Assembly (NCBI RefSeq): GCF_013362815.1
Contig: NZ_JABFVK010000001.1
Span: 156,557-220,556 of the forward strand
Direction: 5' to 3'
Source: Hamadaea sp.
GTDB taxonomy: Bacteria; Actinomycetota; Actinomycetes; Mycobacteriales; Micromonosporaceae
DNA: 64,000 nucleotides
The notes beneath the pieces were generated by a model. The model did not search any database. It worked only from the letters and a program-made list of their open reading frames with translations, and had not been told where the DNA came from. A program made the translations under genes and the position numbers. Shown here one piece after another: positions 9,261-17,450 of the stretch. Every line of letters starts with the position of its first letter. Position 1 is the stretch's first letter.

Positions 9261-10024
9261 GAGAACTCGACGAATACGTTCGCCCGTTCGCTGGAGCGGA
9301 CCTCGGCGGCAGCCGAGGTGGAGCGAAGCGAGGCCGACCGGCCGAGCAGGATAGGCGCGCGAAAGCGAGCCGTAACCGCGGAAGCGGAAGGCCGCGTAGC
9401 GGCAAGAACACGCGCAAGCGTGTACATGCCATGAGCGATAGGGCGCGAGAAGCCGAAGGCGCGAGCGCCCAGAAGCGAAGTGTGAATGGGGTTGTAGTCG
9501 CCGGAAACGGCGGCGTACCGCCGTCCCGCGTCAGCGGGAAACCGGAGGACCGCCGAAGGCGGCCCGTCCAAAGTCTCCTCCGGCGAGGCCGGAAGCTCAG
9601 AAGGAGCACCCCGCCGCAGATAGGTCGACGTCTCCTCCCACACCAACACACCATCTAGCGAAGCGCTGGTGACGACGTCGAACTGCCGCCCCCGCCGATG
9701 CGGCCGCAGATCCCGCGCGACGACCGAGAAGTCGAGCGAAGCGCCGAGCGGCAGCAGACCATGCACCCGAAAAGAGTTGGCGACGTGCACCAGTCCGACC
9801 ACCGGAAACGGGAAGTCGCCGCCCGACATCAGCCGCATCGTCGGACCGAACGCCATGATGTGCGGATAAGTGGCGGGCAAAGAGGAGCGCAGGGGAAATC
9901 CGCATACCGCGTTGTAGTCAGCAACCGCAGCGACCGACGACGAGGCGGTAAAGCTCACCACAGTGGACGGCAGCACCGCCGGTCGCGGCCGGGGGATCAG
10001 CGACAACGCCGCACGCGCCAGCAT
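9257..10024 (-). CDS. htdX: HtdX-like MaoC-family (R)-3-hydroxyacyl thioester dehydratase
   Basis: Predicted hotdog-fold (R)-specific enoyl hydratase / 3-hydroxyacyl dehydratase of fatty-acid metabolism, 255 residues. The hydratase-2 motif is clear in the C-terminal hotdog: D176-Y-N-P-I-H181 followed by GFSRPIAHGM. The N-terminal half is a degenerate hotdog, as in the Mycobacterium HtdX/HtdZ group. It starts directly after the fabG4 stop and is co-transcribed with it; the order htdX-fabG4 divergent from a thiolase matches Rv0241c-Rv0242c-Rv0243. Oddity: the last third uses many T-ending codons and short GCTTCGC-type inversions, unlike the flanking genes. Confidence 0.85.
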   Translation of the reverse strand: MLARAALSLIPRPRPAVLPSTVVSFTASSSVAAVADYNAVCGFPLRSSLPATYPHIMAFGPTMRLMSGGDFPFPVVGLVHVANSFRVHGLLPLGASLDFSVVARDLRPHRRGRQFDVVTSASLDGVLVWEETSTYLRRGAPSELPASPEETLDGPPSAVLRFPADAGRRYAAVSGDYNPIHTSLLGARAFGFSRPIAHGMYTLARVLAATRPSASAVTARFRAPILLGRSASLRSTSAAAEVRSSERANVFVEFS

Positions 10025-11323
10025 TCAGGCCCCAAGCATCTGCTGGCCGCAGACGCGCAGCACGTTGCCCGTGACGCCGGCCGAGCCGGGTTCGGCGAAG
10101 TAGCCGATGGTCTCCGCGACGTCGATCGGGAGACCGGCCTGGGCCAGCGAGTTCATCCGGCGGCCGCCTTCGCGTACGACCAACGGCAGGTGGGCGGTCA
10201 TGGCCGTCTCGATGAAGCCGGGCGCGACCGCGTTCACCGTGATGCCGCGCTCGGCCAGCACCGGGGCCAGCGCGCGGACCCAGCCGGCGACGCCCGCCTT
10301 GGAGCTCGCGTAGTTCGTCTGGCCGCGGTTGCCGGACAGGCCCACCACCGACGCGACGCCGACGATCCGGCCGCCGGACGGAATCAGGTCCGCCGCGACC
10401 AGCGCGTCGGTCACGCGTACCGGTGCGGCGAGGTTCACTGCCAAGACCTGGTCCCATTGGTCCGGCTTCATGTTGGCCAGCGTCTTGTCCCGCGTGATGC
10501 CCGCGTTGTGCACGACCACGTCCACTCGGCCGTGGCGGTCCTTCAGGTGGTCGACGAGACGCGCGGCCGCGTTCTCCACGGCCAGATCCGACTGGTACGC
10601 CGTACCACCGAGCGAGTTGGCGACAGCGGCGAGGGAGTCACCTGCGCTCGGCACGTCGAGACAGACCACGTGGGCGCCGTTGCGGGCGAGCACCCGGGCG
10701 ATGTCCGCCCCGATCCCCCGGGCGGCCCCGGTGACCAGGGCGACCTTGCCCGCCAGCGTGTCCTGCGACAACGGTCCGACCGGAGCGCCGACGGTCACCA
10801 CCTGACCATCCACGTACGCGGAGCGCCCGGACAGGAAGAAGTCCAGCGTGGAGCGCAGGGTTTCCGGCTCCGTGGACTCCGCTGTGCGTACCAGTTGAAC
10901 GGTTGTGCCGCGACCCGCCTCTTTGGCGAGGCTGCGGGTGAACCCCTCGACGGCCTGGCGCACCGCGGCGGCCTCGACCGACGAGGCTTCCGCGGGCAGA
11001 CCGGCCAGCACGACCACGCGACCGGTGGGCGTGAAGCCGCGCGCGATCGGGTGCACAGCGTCGTAGAGATCGCGCAGGTCTTCGACGGTGGCCAAGGTCG
11101 TCGCGTCGAGGATGAGCCCACCCAGCTTGCCGCCCTCGGTGGGAGCGGGATACCAGCCGCTCACACCCGCCGCGAACCGGCCCTCGCCCGCGACCTGCAC
11201 CGGGCCGGATAGCGGATGGTCCGCGTCGTAGCGGCGGAGGCGGGGCGGATTGGGCAGGCCGAGGCGCTTGACCAGGACACTGCCACCGGCGCTGCGTTCG
11301 AACGACGCGTATCGGTCCGACAT
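10025..11323 (-). CDS. fabG4: FabG4-type 3-oxoacyl-[ACP/CoA] reductase
   Basis: High-molecular-weight short-chain dehydrogenase reducing 3-oxoacyl thioesters. The 432-residue length reflects an extra N-terminal domain (about 1-200, flavodoxin-like in the M. tuberculosis enzyme). It precedes a standard Rossmann domain with TGAARGIGADIA, NNAG-equivalent HNAGITRDKT, catalytic YASSKAG, and the C-terminal VTGNVLRV. I start at the ATG at 11323 (MSDRYASFERS), which fits the family N-terminus; a GTG six codons upstream (11341) is the alternative. It is the first gene of a two-gene unit with htdX, divergent from the thiolase, with a 12-bp palindrome in the shared promoter. Confidence 0.9.
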   Translation of the reverse strand: MSDRYASFERSAGGSVLVKRLGLPNPPRLRRYDADHPLSGPVQVAGEGRFAAGVSGWYPAPTEGGKLGGLILDATTLATVEDLRDLYDAVHPIARGFTPTGRVVVLAGLPAEASSVEAAAVRQAVEGFTRSLAKEAGRGTTVQLVRTAESTEPETLRSTLDFFLSGRSAYVDGQVVTVGAPVGPLSQDTLAGKVALVTGAARGIGADIARVLARNGAHVVCLDVPSAGDSLAAVANSLGGTAYQSDLAVENAAARLVDHLKDRHGRVDVVVHNAGITRDKTLANMKPDQWDQVLAVNLAAPVRVTDALVAADLIPSGGRIVGVASVVGLSGNRGQTNYASSKAGVAGWVRALAPVLAERGITVNAVAPGFIETAMTAHLPLVVREGGRRMNSLAQAGLPIDVAETIGYFAEPGSAGVTGNVLRVCGQQMLGA

Positions 11324-11347
11324 AGGGTTGACTGTACCCACAAGACC

Positions 11348-11359
11348 TACTCGCGAGTA
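11348..11359. promoter_or_regulatory. Perfect 12-bp palindrome in the fabG4/thiolase promoter
   Basis: TACTCGCGAGTA is exactly self-complementary and lies 11 bases before the thiolase ATG and 24 bases before the fabG4 ATG. Position and symmetry suit a TetR-type operator controlling both divergent units. No regulator gene is adjacent, so the binder is unknown. Confidence 0.5.
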
Positions 11360-11370
11360 AGTTATACCGC

Positions 11371-12663
11371 ATGAGAAACGTACGACGGGTCGGCGTCCTG
11401 GGCGGGAACCGGATTCCGTTCGCCCGGTCCAACGGCCGCTACGCCAAGGCGTCGAACTCCGACCTGCTCGGCGCGGCGCTGGACGGCCTGGTCGCCCGGT
11501 TCGGGCTGGCCGGTGAGCGGATCGGTGAGGTCGCCGCCGGTGCGGTCCTCAAGCACAGCCGCGATTTCAACCTCACCCGCGAAGTAGTCCTCGGCTCGAC
11601 GCTCGACGGGCGTACGCCGGCCGTCGACCTCCAGCAGGCGTGTGGAACCGGTCTGCAGAGCGTGATCTACCTGGCCAACAAGGTCGCCTTGGGCCAGATC
11701 GACTCCGGCATCGGCGGCGGCGTCGACACGACGAGCGACGCGCCGTTGGCCCTGAACGAGAGCTTCCGCAAGGCGCTGCTCGAACTCAGCCAGGCCCGTA
11801 CGCTCGGCGGCCGGATGCAGGCCGCGCTGAAACTGCGGCCGTTGCAGCCGTTCCAGCCGGAGATCCCGCGCAACGCCGAACCGCGTACGGGGATGTCGAT
11901 GGGCGAGCACGCGGCGCTCACCGCACTCAAGTGGGGCATCACTCGGGAGGCACAGGACGAGCTCGCCCTCGACTCGCACCGCAATCTGGCGGCGGCGTAC
12001 GACGAGGGGTTCCTCGACGACCTGATCACCCCGTATCTGGGCCTGGCGCGGGATCAGAACCTGCGCGCCGACAGCACCCTCGACAAGCTGGGTTCGCTCA
12101 AACCGGTCTTCGGCACTCGTGGTGAGAACCCGACGATGACCGCAGGAAACTCGACTCCGTTGACGGACGGCGCGGCATTGGTACTACTCGGGACCGATGA
12201 GTGGGCCGCCGAACACCATCTGCCGGTGCAGGCGTACTTCGTCGACGCGCACACTGCCGCCGTCGATTTCACGCCGCGCAGTCCTCAGCCGGAAGGGCTG
12301 CTCACCGCCCCGGTGTACGCCGTGCCCGAGCTGCTCGCCCGCAACGGCCTGACCCTGCAGGACTTCGACTTCTATGAGATTCATGAGGCGTTCGCGTCGC
12401 AGGTGCTGGCCACTTTGGCCGCCTGGGAGTCGGAGGAGTTCTGCCGGGAGAAGCTCGGCCTGGAGAAGGCGCTCGGCTCGATCGACCGGACGAAACTCAA
12501 CGTACGCGGCGGTTCGCTCGCGGCCGGTCACCCGTTCGCGGCGACCGGTGGCCGGATCGTGGCGACCCTGGCCAAACTGCTCGCCACTCGGGGCAGCGGA
12601 CGCGGGTTGATCTCCATCTGCGCCGCCGGTGGACAGGGCGTCGTCGCCATCCTCGAACGCTGA
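11371..12663 (+). CDS. fadA2: Acetyl-CoA C-acyltransferase (thiolase, FadA2-like)
   Basis: Thiolase that cleaves or condenses 3-oxoacyl-CoA in beta-oxidation. The 430-residue protein carries the nucleophilic cysteine in LQQACGTGLQ, the HEAF motif (YEIHEAFASQ), the GHP motif (AAGHPFAATGGR) and the second catalytic cysteine in SICAAGGQG. Divergent placement from fabG4-htdX is the same as M. tuberculosis Rv0243, supporting the FadA2 name. The ATG lies 11 bases from the palindrome at 11348-11359, so a repressor there would occlude transcription or initiation. A 13-bp GC hairpin follows the stop. Confidence 0.9.
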   Translation: MRNVRRVGVLGGNRIPFARSNGRYAKASNSDLLGAALDGLVARFGLAGERIGEVAAGAVLKHSRDFNLTREVVLGSTLDGRTPAVDLQQACGTGLQSVIYLANKVALGQIDSGIGGGVDTTSDAPLALNESFRKALLELSQARTLGGRMQAALKLRPLQPFQPEIPRNAEPRTGMSMGEHAALTALKWGITREAQDELALDSHRNLAAAYDEGFLDDLITPYLGLARDQNLRADSTLDKLGSLKPVFGTRGENPTMTAGNSTPLTDGAALVLLGTDEWAAEHHLPVQAYFVDAHTAAVDFTPRSPQPEGLLTAPVYAVPELLARNGLTLQDFDFYEIHEAFASQVLATLAAWESEEFCREKLGLEKALGSIDRTKLNVRGGSLAAGHPFAATGGRIVATLAKLLATRGSGRGLISICAAGGQGVVAILER

Positions 12664-12668
12664 CGATC

Positions 12669-12699
12669 CCGGCTGGGGCGGCGCGCCCGCCCCAGCCGG
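12669..12699 (+). terminator. 13-bp perfect GC hairpin after the thiolase gene
   Basis: CCGGCTGGGGCGG (12669-12681) pairs with 12687-12699 around a 5-base loop, starting six bases after the stop codon. There is no U-run, as is usual for actinobacterial terminators. Confidence 0.75.
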
Positions 12700-12721
12700 T
12701 CAGCTCGGCTAGGCTTCGCGG

Positions 12722-13597
12722 GTGAGCAAGCGAGCCCGTGTCGCGGCCAAGTCTGCCGCGCCCAAGAAAGCCAAGGTCCGCGACGTCTTCGTGGCGGTTC
12801 CGTTCGACGGTCTGACCGACGAGCCGGAGTGGATCGCCCTGCGCGAGCTGGTCCCGGCGGCCACCGCGCCGCTGAAGCTGAACGCCGAACTGACCGAGAA
12901 GTACGGCGACCGTGACATCACGCTGGCCACCATCCTGCCGATGGCGTGGCCGGCGATGGTCAAGGCGGACGGCCGCATCCTGCTCGGGCTCCAGCGGCAC
13001 GTGCAGTCCGGCGATCCCAACCGCGACCTGGCGGTGGCCCTGCTGAACGCGCTGGAGACGACGCCCGGTCAGTCGGTCGCCGTTCCGGCGCTGCCGGGCC
13101 AGGGCGAGCGCCTCGGCGACCTTCTCGCCGACGGCCCGCTCGACATCACCATGCACGAGACGTTCGGCTTCTGGCTGGACGAAGGCCAGGACGACGACCC
13201 CGGTGTGGCGTCGTCGCTCGAATCGGCCAACGGGGCGATCGCACCGACCGTGAAGATGGCGGCGGTGAAGGCGGCGTACTGGACTCGCATGGGGGAGAAG
13301 TCGCACATCCGCTGGGTTCTCCCGCACGCCGAGAGTGAGGCGCTCGACGCGCTGGCCACCCTGGGCGCCGCAGGCGAGCTCACGCTGGGGGAGCAGACCC
13401 GGTTCGCCGGGATGTTCCGGGCACACGGCCGGCTCGTCCCGGTGTGGGATCTGCCCGTCGACGCCGTGGCTGGGGACTGGGAGGACGCGCTCGCTGCGTT
13501 CGCCACTCGCTTCGAAGCCGCGCGTGGTGTTCCGCTGACCGCCGAGGCGCGCAAGGCCAAGCAGGGCCTGATCGGCCGCCAGCTCACCCTCCGCTGA
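12722..13597 (+). CDS. DUF5926 family protein
   Basis: Actinobacterial protein of unknown function, 291 residues, starting at a GTG. It has a Lys/Ala-rich N-terminus (about 1-20), then a compact acidic globular region with conserved-looking stretches such as VFVAVPFDGL, TLATILPMAWPAM, MHETFGFWLDEGQ and KAAYWTRMGEKSHIRWVLPH. It ends in a basic helix (AEARKAKQGLIGRQ). No membrane segment, signal or catalytic motif is visible. The assignment to DUF5926 is from recognition of the overall sequence and is not backed by a search. It is convergent with arcA across a family A repeat. Confidence 0.75.
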   Translation: MSKRARVAAKSAAPKKAKVRDVFVAVPFDGLTDEPEWIALRELVPAATAPLKLNAELTEKYGDRDITLATILPMAWPAMVKADGRILLGLQRHVQSGDPNRDLAVALLNALETTPGQSVAVPALPGQGERLGDLLADGPLDITMHETFGFWLDEGQDDDPGVASSLESANGAIAPTVKMAAVKAAYWTRMGEKSHIRWVLPHAESEALDALATLGAAGELTLGEQTRFAGMFRAHGRLVPVWDLPVDAVAGDWEDALAAFATRFEAARGVPLTAEARKAKQGLIGRQLTLR

Positions 13598-13612
13598 CCC
13601 CCGCCCTTTCCG

Positions 13613-13694
13613 CGCGATCATGAACTTTCGGGCATGATCCACCGGCGTGTCGCGTCCCCGTGGCCCTGATCAACTCCGCAAGAGACTGATCAAC
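13613..13694. repeat. Dispersed palindromic element, family A copy 2 (82 bp, inverted)
   Basis: This is the reverse-orientation counterpart of 3298-3379: TGATCAAC at 13687-13694 and again at 13667-13674, 20 bp apart, a core CCGGCGTGTCGCG, and the outer arm CGCGATCA at 13613-13620. The flanks also match for some bases (CGCCCTTTCC next to the outer arm). The arcA stop codon (13690-13692) lies in the end arm. Confidence 0.75.
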
Positions 13695-14892
13695 TGAGGG
13701 GTTCGCGGGAGATCGGGCAGGACATGCATCTCGGACCGCCCCGGCCGGAGCCCAGCTCCGAGCCGGGGATCCGGATGACCTCGATGCCGGCCCGTTCCAA
13801 CTGCGCATTCGTCTCGACGTTGCGCTCGTAGGCGACGCACAACCGCGGCGCGATCGCCAGCGTGTTGTTGCCGTCGTCCCATTGCTCGCGCTCCGCGGTC
13901 ACCGAGTCCAGTCCGGTGTGGAGCATCCGCAACCGGTCGATCCCCATGGCTTTGGCCGCCGCGTCGAGGAACGGATCCGGGCCGCTCACGGCTGGTTCGG
14001 TCACGCCCGGGGTCAACGTGTACGCCATCAGGTCGTCGGCGATGTTCGGATACATGAGGACGGTGTCGACGTCGACCATCGTGCATACCGTGTCGAGGTG
14101 CATGGTGGCCCGGGTCTGTGCGATCGGCACCGCCAGCACGGTGTGCGCCAATGGATCGGGGTGGCCGAAGAGCGTACGGGCCAGCCGTTCCGCTCCGGCC
14201 GGAGTGGTGCGCTCCCCGACGCCGACTGCGACGACGCCGGGCGCAAGGAGCAGGACGTCCCCGCCCTCCAACGGTTCCAGCCACGGGTCGTACGCGGTAG
14301 CCACCCCGGCGAATCGCGGATGGTGCTCGTAGATGGTGTGGGTGATGCTCGTTTCCCGGCGGCGTGCGTTCATCGCCAACGAGGTGACCGCCACGCGATC
14401 GCGGATCCACACCGAGGAGTCCCGCGTGAAGAGCAGGTTCGGCAGCGGGTCCACGACGAAGTCGAGCCGGTCCATCAGCTTGTAGACCAGGCCGGGGCCG
14501 GACGTCAGCTCTTCGTGCGCCAGTCCGGCGGTGAGGACTCGGGCGAGCCCCGACGGGTCGAGATACCCCAGATGTTCGCGTACGCGCCGCCGCAGTGAAT
14601 CGCCGAGCCGCACATCGGCCAGTACGGCGTCGACGAGCTCGGCCCGGGCGGCTTCGATACCGAGCACGTCCGTGAGCAAGTCCGTGAGGTAGAGCACTTC
14701 GACGTCGTGTTCCCGCAGCCGGGCGGCGAAGGCGTCGTGCTCCTCCTGGGCCCGGCCGACCCAGGGGATGCCGTCGAAGAGGAGCGTGTCGTTGTTCCGG
14801 GGCGTCAACCGGGCCAGTTCCGGGCCGGGCCGGTGCAGGAGCACCGTGTGCAGCCGGCCGACCTCGCTGTCCACATAGCGCACACCATCCAC
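13690..14892 (-). CDS. arcA: Arginine deiminase
   Basis: Hydrolyses L-arginine to citrulline and ammonia. The 400-residue protein shows the family pattern: [18 protein letters not shown] (catalytic His), the [10 protein letters not shown] segment, and the C-terminal catalytic cysteine in [10 protein letters not shown]. The start ATG gives the usual [20 protein letters not shown]-terminus. No arcB, arcC or arcD lies beside it, so it is a stand-alone gene and ATP generation through this route depends on genes elsewhere. A 17-bp interrupted palindrome 65 bases upstream (14957-14973) may be an operator. Confidence 0.93.
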   Translation of the reverse strand: MDGVRYVDSEVGRLHTVLLHRPGPELARLTPRNNDTLLFDGIPWVGRAQEEHDAFAARLREHDVEVLYLTDLLTDVLGIEAARAELVDAVLADVRLGDSLRRRVREHLGYLDPSGLARVLTAGLAHEELTSGPGLVYKLMDRLDFVVDPLPNLLFTRDSSVWIRDRVAVTSLAMNARRRETSITHTIYEHHPRFAGVATAYDPWLEPLEGGDVLLLAPGVVAVGVGERTTPAGAERLARTLFGHPDPLAHTVLAVPIAQTRATMHLDTVCTMVDVDTVLMYPNIADDLMAYTLTPGVTEPAVSGPDPFLDAAAKAMGIDRLRMLHTGLDSVTAEREQWDDGNNTLAIAPRLCVAYERNVETNAQLERAGIEVIRIPGSELGSGRGGPRCMSCPISREPLS

Positions 14893-14956
14893 GGATGCCA
14901 GCCTAGGTCGCGAAGCCGTCGCCCGGCGTTATCCGCAAAAATCGGGATGTCGCAAT

Positions 14957-14973
14957 ATTCACGTGCCGTGAAT
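14957..14973. promoter_or_regulatory. Interrupted palindrome upstream of arcA
   Basis: ATTCACG-TGC-CGTGAAT has perfect 7-bp arms around a 3-bp centre. It is 65 bp upstream of arcA on one side and 103 bp upstream of the NERD-like gene on the other. It is shaped like a dimeric repressor site; it does not match the ArgR box consensus well. Confidence 0.4.
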
Positions 14974-15075
14974 GAGATGTCATTCCGGTGTAGACCCCTG
15001 TCGCACGCCAGGATCGGTCACGTATTGTGACGGATACAACTCAATGAGTGCCAGCGGAACGCCGGAGGCCCCACG

Positions 15076-15762
15076 ATGACCACATTCCCCGTCCGCCCCA
15101 TTCCTCTGTCGACGCCGAAGATTCCCAGCCTGGATGCGCTGAAGGAGGGCCCGCTCGACCGGGTTCGCCGTCAGCGTGAGGAGAAGGCCCGGATTCGGCA
15201 GGAGGCCGCCGGCACTCGCGCCGCCAACCATCTCAACCAGCTGGGTCCGGCGTGGCAGTTCGTCGAGTGGCCGCACTCCGTTGCCACGACGAGCGCCGAG
15301 ACCGCCTCGGCACCGGGCCGGGCCGCCGACACCCACGGCGGCTTCCTCGCCTTCGGACCAGGCGGCGTCTTCTCCGTCACCGTCGTCGACATCGGATCGA
15401 AGCGCGTACTGGTCGCGGGTGATGTCGTGCAGATCAAGGGACGGCGGCCGGCGTACATCCCGGCCGCGCGCAAGGACGCCAAACGGGCCAGCAAAGCCAT
15501 TTCCGCCGCCACCGGGCACACCATCCCGGTCGTGCCGGTGCTCGCGTTGATGGGCCGCGGCGTCGTCACCGTCTACGGACTGCCCAAGGACTGCGTCATC
15601 ACCACCTATCGCGAACTGCATCGGGCGTTGCTCGGCGGCGGCGAACGCATCTCCGTGATGACCGCGCAGAAGCTGTCCGACGTGGCCCGCAACCCGTGGA
15701 CCTGGATCAACGAGCCCGCCAACGCGTACCGCTGGTTCACCGACGGCAAACACGACGAGTGA
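15076..15762 (+). CDS. NERD-like (nuclease-related) domain protein
   Basis: A 228-residue soluble protein. After a basic coiled N-terminal stretch (DRVRRQREEKARIRQEAAG), the segment from about residue 50 resembles the NERD pattern: GTRAANHLNQLG...VEW, then GGFLAFGPGGVFSVTVVD, where family members usually show GVFVIETK. The expected Lys of that motif is not present, so nuclease activity is doubtful. The C-terminal part (VPVLALMGRGVVTVYG) fits the later strand of the fold. Start ATG follows GGAGG. The assignment rests on pattern similarity only. Confidence 0.5.
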   Translation: MTTFPVRPIPLSTPKIPSLDALKEGPLDRVRRQREEKARIRQEAAGTRAANHLNQLGPAWQFVEWPHSVATTSAETASAPGRAADTHGGFLAFGPGGVFSVTVVDIGSKRVLVAGDVVQIKGRRPAYIPAARKDAKRASKAISAATGHTIPVVPVLALMGRGVVTVYGLPKDCVITTYRELHRALLGGGERISVMTAQKLSDVARNPWTWINEPANAYRWFTDGKHDE

Positions 15763-15820
15763 CAAGCTCGCGACACCGGAGTACCGTGCGGGTATTCCGC
15801 CGCGGCGAAGGGAGACACGT

Positions 15821-16288
15821 GTGACGCATGTCGAACTGTCGCTGTCGACCAGCGTCACACCCGACTGGCGTCCCCCGGTCACCGTCCCCGAAGAACTCAG
15901 CCGCTGGGTGACCGCCGTCGTGGAGTCAGCCGAACCGGCGCTCATCATCGACGCTTCGGCGACCATCGTCGCGACGACACCGTCCTGCGCGGCCCTCCTC
16001 GGGCTGCCGGACCCCTGGGTGGGCGAGCGGCTGCCCGACTCGCTGCACCTCATCGACTTCACGGCCAACGGCGCCGAGCTGCCCGAACCCGAGCGTGAAC
16101 TGATCCCGCCCCTGCTGGCGGTCGCCTCCGGCCGACTGGCCCGGGGGCTCATTCGCGTACGCACCCATCGCGCGCCCGCCGCCGCCCGCGGTGAGGAGTC
16201 CGAGACGCGGACGCTGGACGCGATCGCCACGCCGTTGCACGCCGACGACGTCGCTGTGGGCTCGCTGACGTTCTTCTGCGAGATCTGA
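15821..16288 (+). CDS. PAS-fold sensory protein
   Basis: A 155-residue protein consisting almost entirely of one PAS-like domain: the strand/helix pattern PALIIDASATIVATTPSCAA starting near residue 38, the GLPDPWVGERLPD loop, and the C-terminal paired strands LDAIATPLHADD and VGSLTFFCEI. There is no kinase, GGDEF or HTH partner domain, so it would act by protein-protein contact. GTG start at 15821 with AAGGGAGA eight bases upstream. The next gene is an ACT-domain protein, suggesting a small ligand-sensing pair, but they are separated by 80 bp. Confidence 0.55.
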   Translation: MTHVELSLSTSVTPDWRPPVTVPEELSRWVTAVVESAEPALIIDASATIVATTPSCAALLGLPDPWVGERLPDSLHLIDFTANGAELPEPERELIPPLLAVASGRLARGLIRVRTHRAPAAARGEESETRTLDAIATPLHADDVAVGSLTFFCEI

Positions 16289-16306
16289 GCGTCTCCGTCT
16301 CTACGC

Positions 16307-16326
16307 AGTGCGAGATCGATCGCACT
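16307..16326. promoter_or_regulatory. Dyad AGTGCGA-N6-TCGCACT
   Basis: Perfect 7-bp arms at 16307-16313 and 16320-16326 with a 6-bp spacer, lying 19 bp after the PAS gene stop and 43 bp before the ACT-protein start. It could be an operator; the stem is short for a terminator. Confidence 0.35.
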
Positions 16327-16368
16327 TGTGGTGATCGTCGCAGCGCCGGAAGCCCCGAGGGACGTAGA

Positions 16369-16872
16369 TTGCGTGGCATGGAGACGCTGGGTGACGGTCA
16401 GCCCCCCGTGACCCGTACGCCGGGCGCACCGGTGGGGGTCGATCTGACCCTGCTCGCCGACGTGTACGCCGTGTGCCGTCTACCGGCCGGCGCACCGTTC
16501 CCGGTCGAACTGCTCCCGTCGGCCTCCCGTCCCGGTGCCCGCGCCCGATCGGCGGCCGGTGGCGGCGCTGCGGACTCGGGGGTCGTCTCGTTGACGTGGA
16601 CGCCGACGGAGACCTCCGTCATCTGCCGGGCCGACCGCGTACCGGCGGGTGCGGTGGTCGAGACCGGCTGGCGCTGCTTCGAGGTGGCCGGGCCGATGGC
16701 GCTGACCCTGACCGGCATCCTCGCCTCGATCGCGACTCCGTTGGCACACGCCCGGATCAACATCTTCGCGTTCTCCACCTTCGACACGGACTACGTCCTC
16801 GTCCCGTCGGTACGCCTCACCGCCGCCCTGGCCGCGTTGACCGGCGCCGGGCATCGCATCAAGCAGGCTTGA
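16369..16872 (+). CDS. ACT domain-containing protein
   Basis: A 167-residue small-molecule-binding protein of the actinobacterial stand-alone ACT type. The N-terminal half (DLTLLADVYAVCRLPAG) and the C-terminal half (GPMALTLTGILASIATPLAHARI, split by FAFSTFDTDYVLVP) form the two lobes; the latter is the classical ACT pattern. It probably senses an amino acid. A TTG at 16369 has AGGGA six bases upstream and is preferred; an ATG three codons later (16378) is 15 bases from that site. No enzyme domain is attached. Confidence 0.65.
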   Translation: MRGMETLGDGQPPVTRTPGAPVGVDLTLLADVYAVCRLPAGAPFPVELLPSASRPGARARSAAGGGAADSGVVSLTWTPTETSVICRADRVPAGAVVETGWRCFEVAGPMALTLTGILASIATPLAHARINIFAFSTFDTDYVLVPSVRLTAALAALTGAGHRIKQA

Positions 16873-16952
16873 TCCGGTCGGCTCACCCGGACATATGATC
16901 GGGGGCGGTTCGTCCCCGCAAACCACGCCGACCCCCGAGAGGACTCCCCCCG

Positions 16953-17441
16953 GTGCCTCGGATCCGCCCCCTCGCCGCTGTAGCCGCGACTGCCGCCATC
17001 CTGCTCGCGGCGGGCTGCGGCAAGCCACCCGACCTGCGAGAACAAGGCGTACCGGTGCCCAGCCCCTCGGGCGACACCCGGTCGACCCGGCCGCGGTTGC
17101 CGGTGCCGACCGCGACACCGAGCACCGCGCCGACGTTCCCCGACAACTACTACGTCGCCTGCCTCGGCAACCCGAGCGGCGACCAGGTGGTGGCGACCGT
17201 TCGGGCGAAGACCAAGCTGCTGCCCAAGACGGGGACGATCGCGGTGACCACCGGCCCGCTGTGCTCGGGGATGTGGCAGTTCACGATCGTCCAGGCCCCG
17301 GGCAAGGACTCACTCGTCGTGGTCACGAAGGGCCCGGCGACCGCGCTCCAGATCGTCACCGCCGGCTCCGACGTCTGCACCATCACGGTACGCACCCAGG
17401 CCCCGGCCGGGCTGCTCGCCGCAGCTCGCTGCGATGCGTAG
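16953..17441 (+). CDS. Secreted lipoprotein of unknown function
   Basis: A 162-residue exported protein with a type II signal peptide: basic start (MPRIRPL), hydrophobic core, lipobox LLAAGC with the modified cysteine near residue 23. A Pro/Thr/Ser linker follows (about 35-60), then a small beta-rich domain with three further cysteines (YYVACLG, GPLCSGMW, DVCTITV) that may form a disulfide. GTG start behind AGAGGA. It is nine bases upstream of pheA and so probably co-transcribed, though no functional link is evident. Confidence 0.7.
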   Translation: MPRIRPLAAVAATAAILLAAGCGKPPDLREQGVPVPSPSGDTRSTRPRLPVPTATPSTAPTFPDNYYVACLGNPSGDQVVATVRAKTKLLPKTGTIAVTTGPLCSGMWQFTIVQAPGKDSLVVVTKGPATALQIVTAGSDVCTITVRTQAPAGLLAAARCDA

Positions 17442-17450
17442 GGTTGCCGT

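Noticed and set aside
9698..11212. 504-codon plus-strand open frame
   Set aside because: Antisense shadow of htdX and fabG4.
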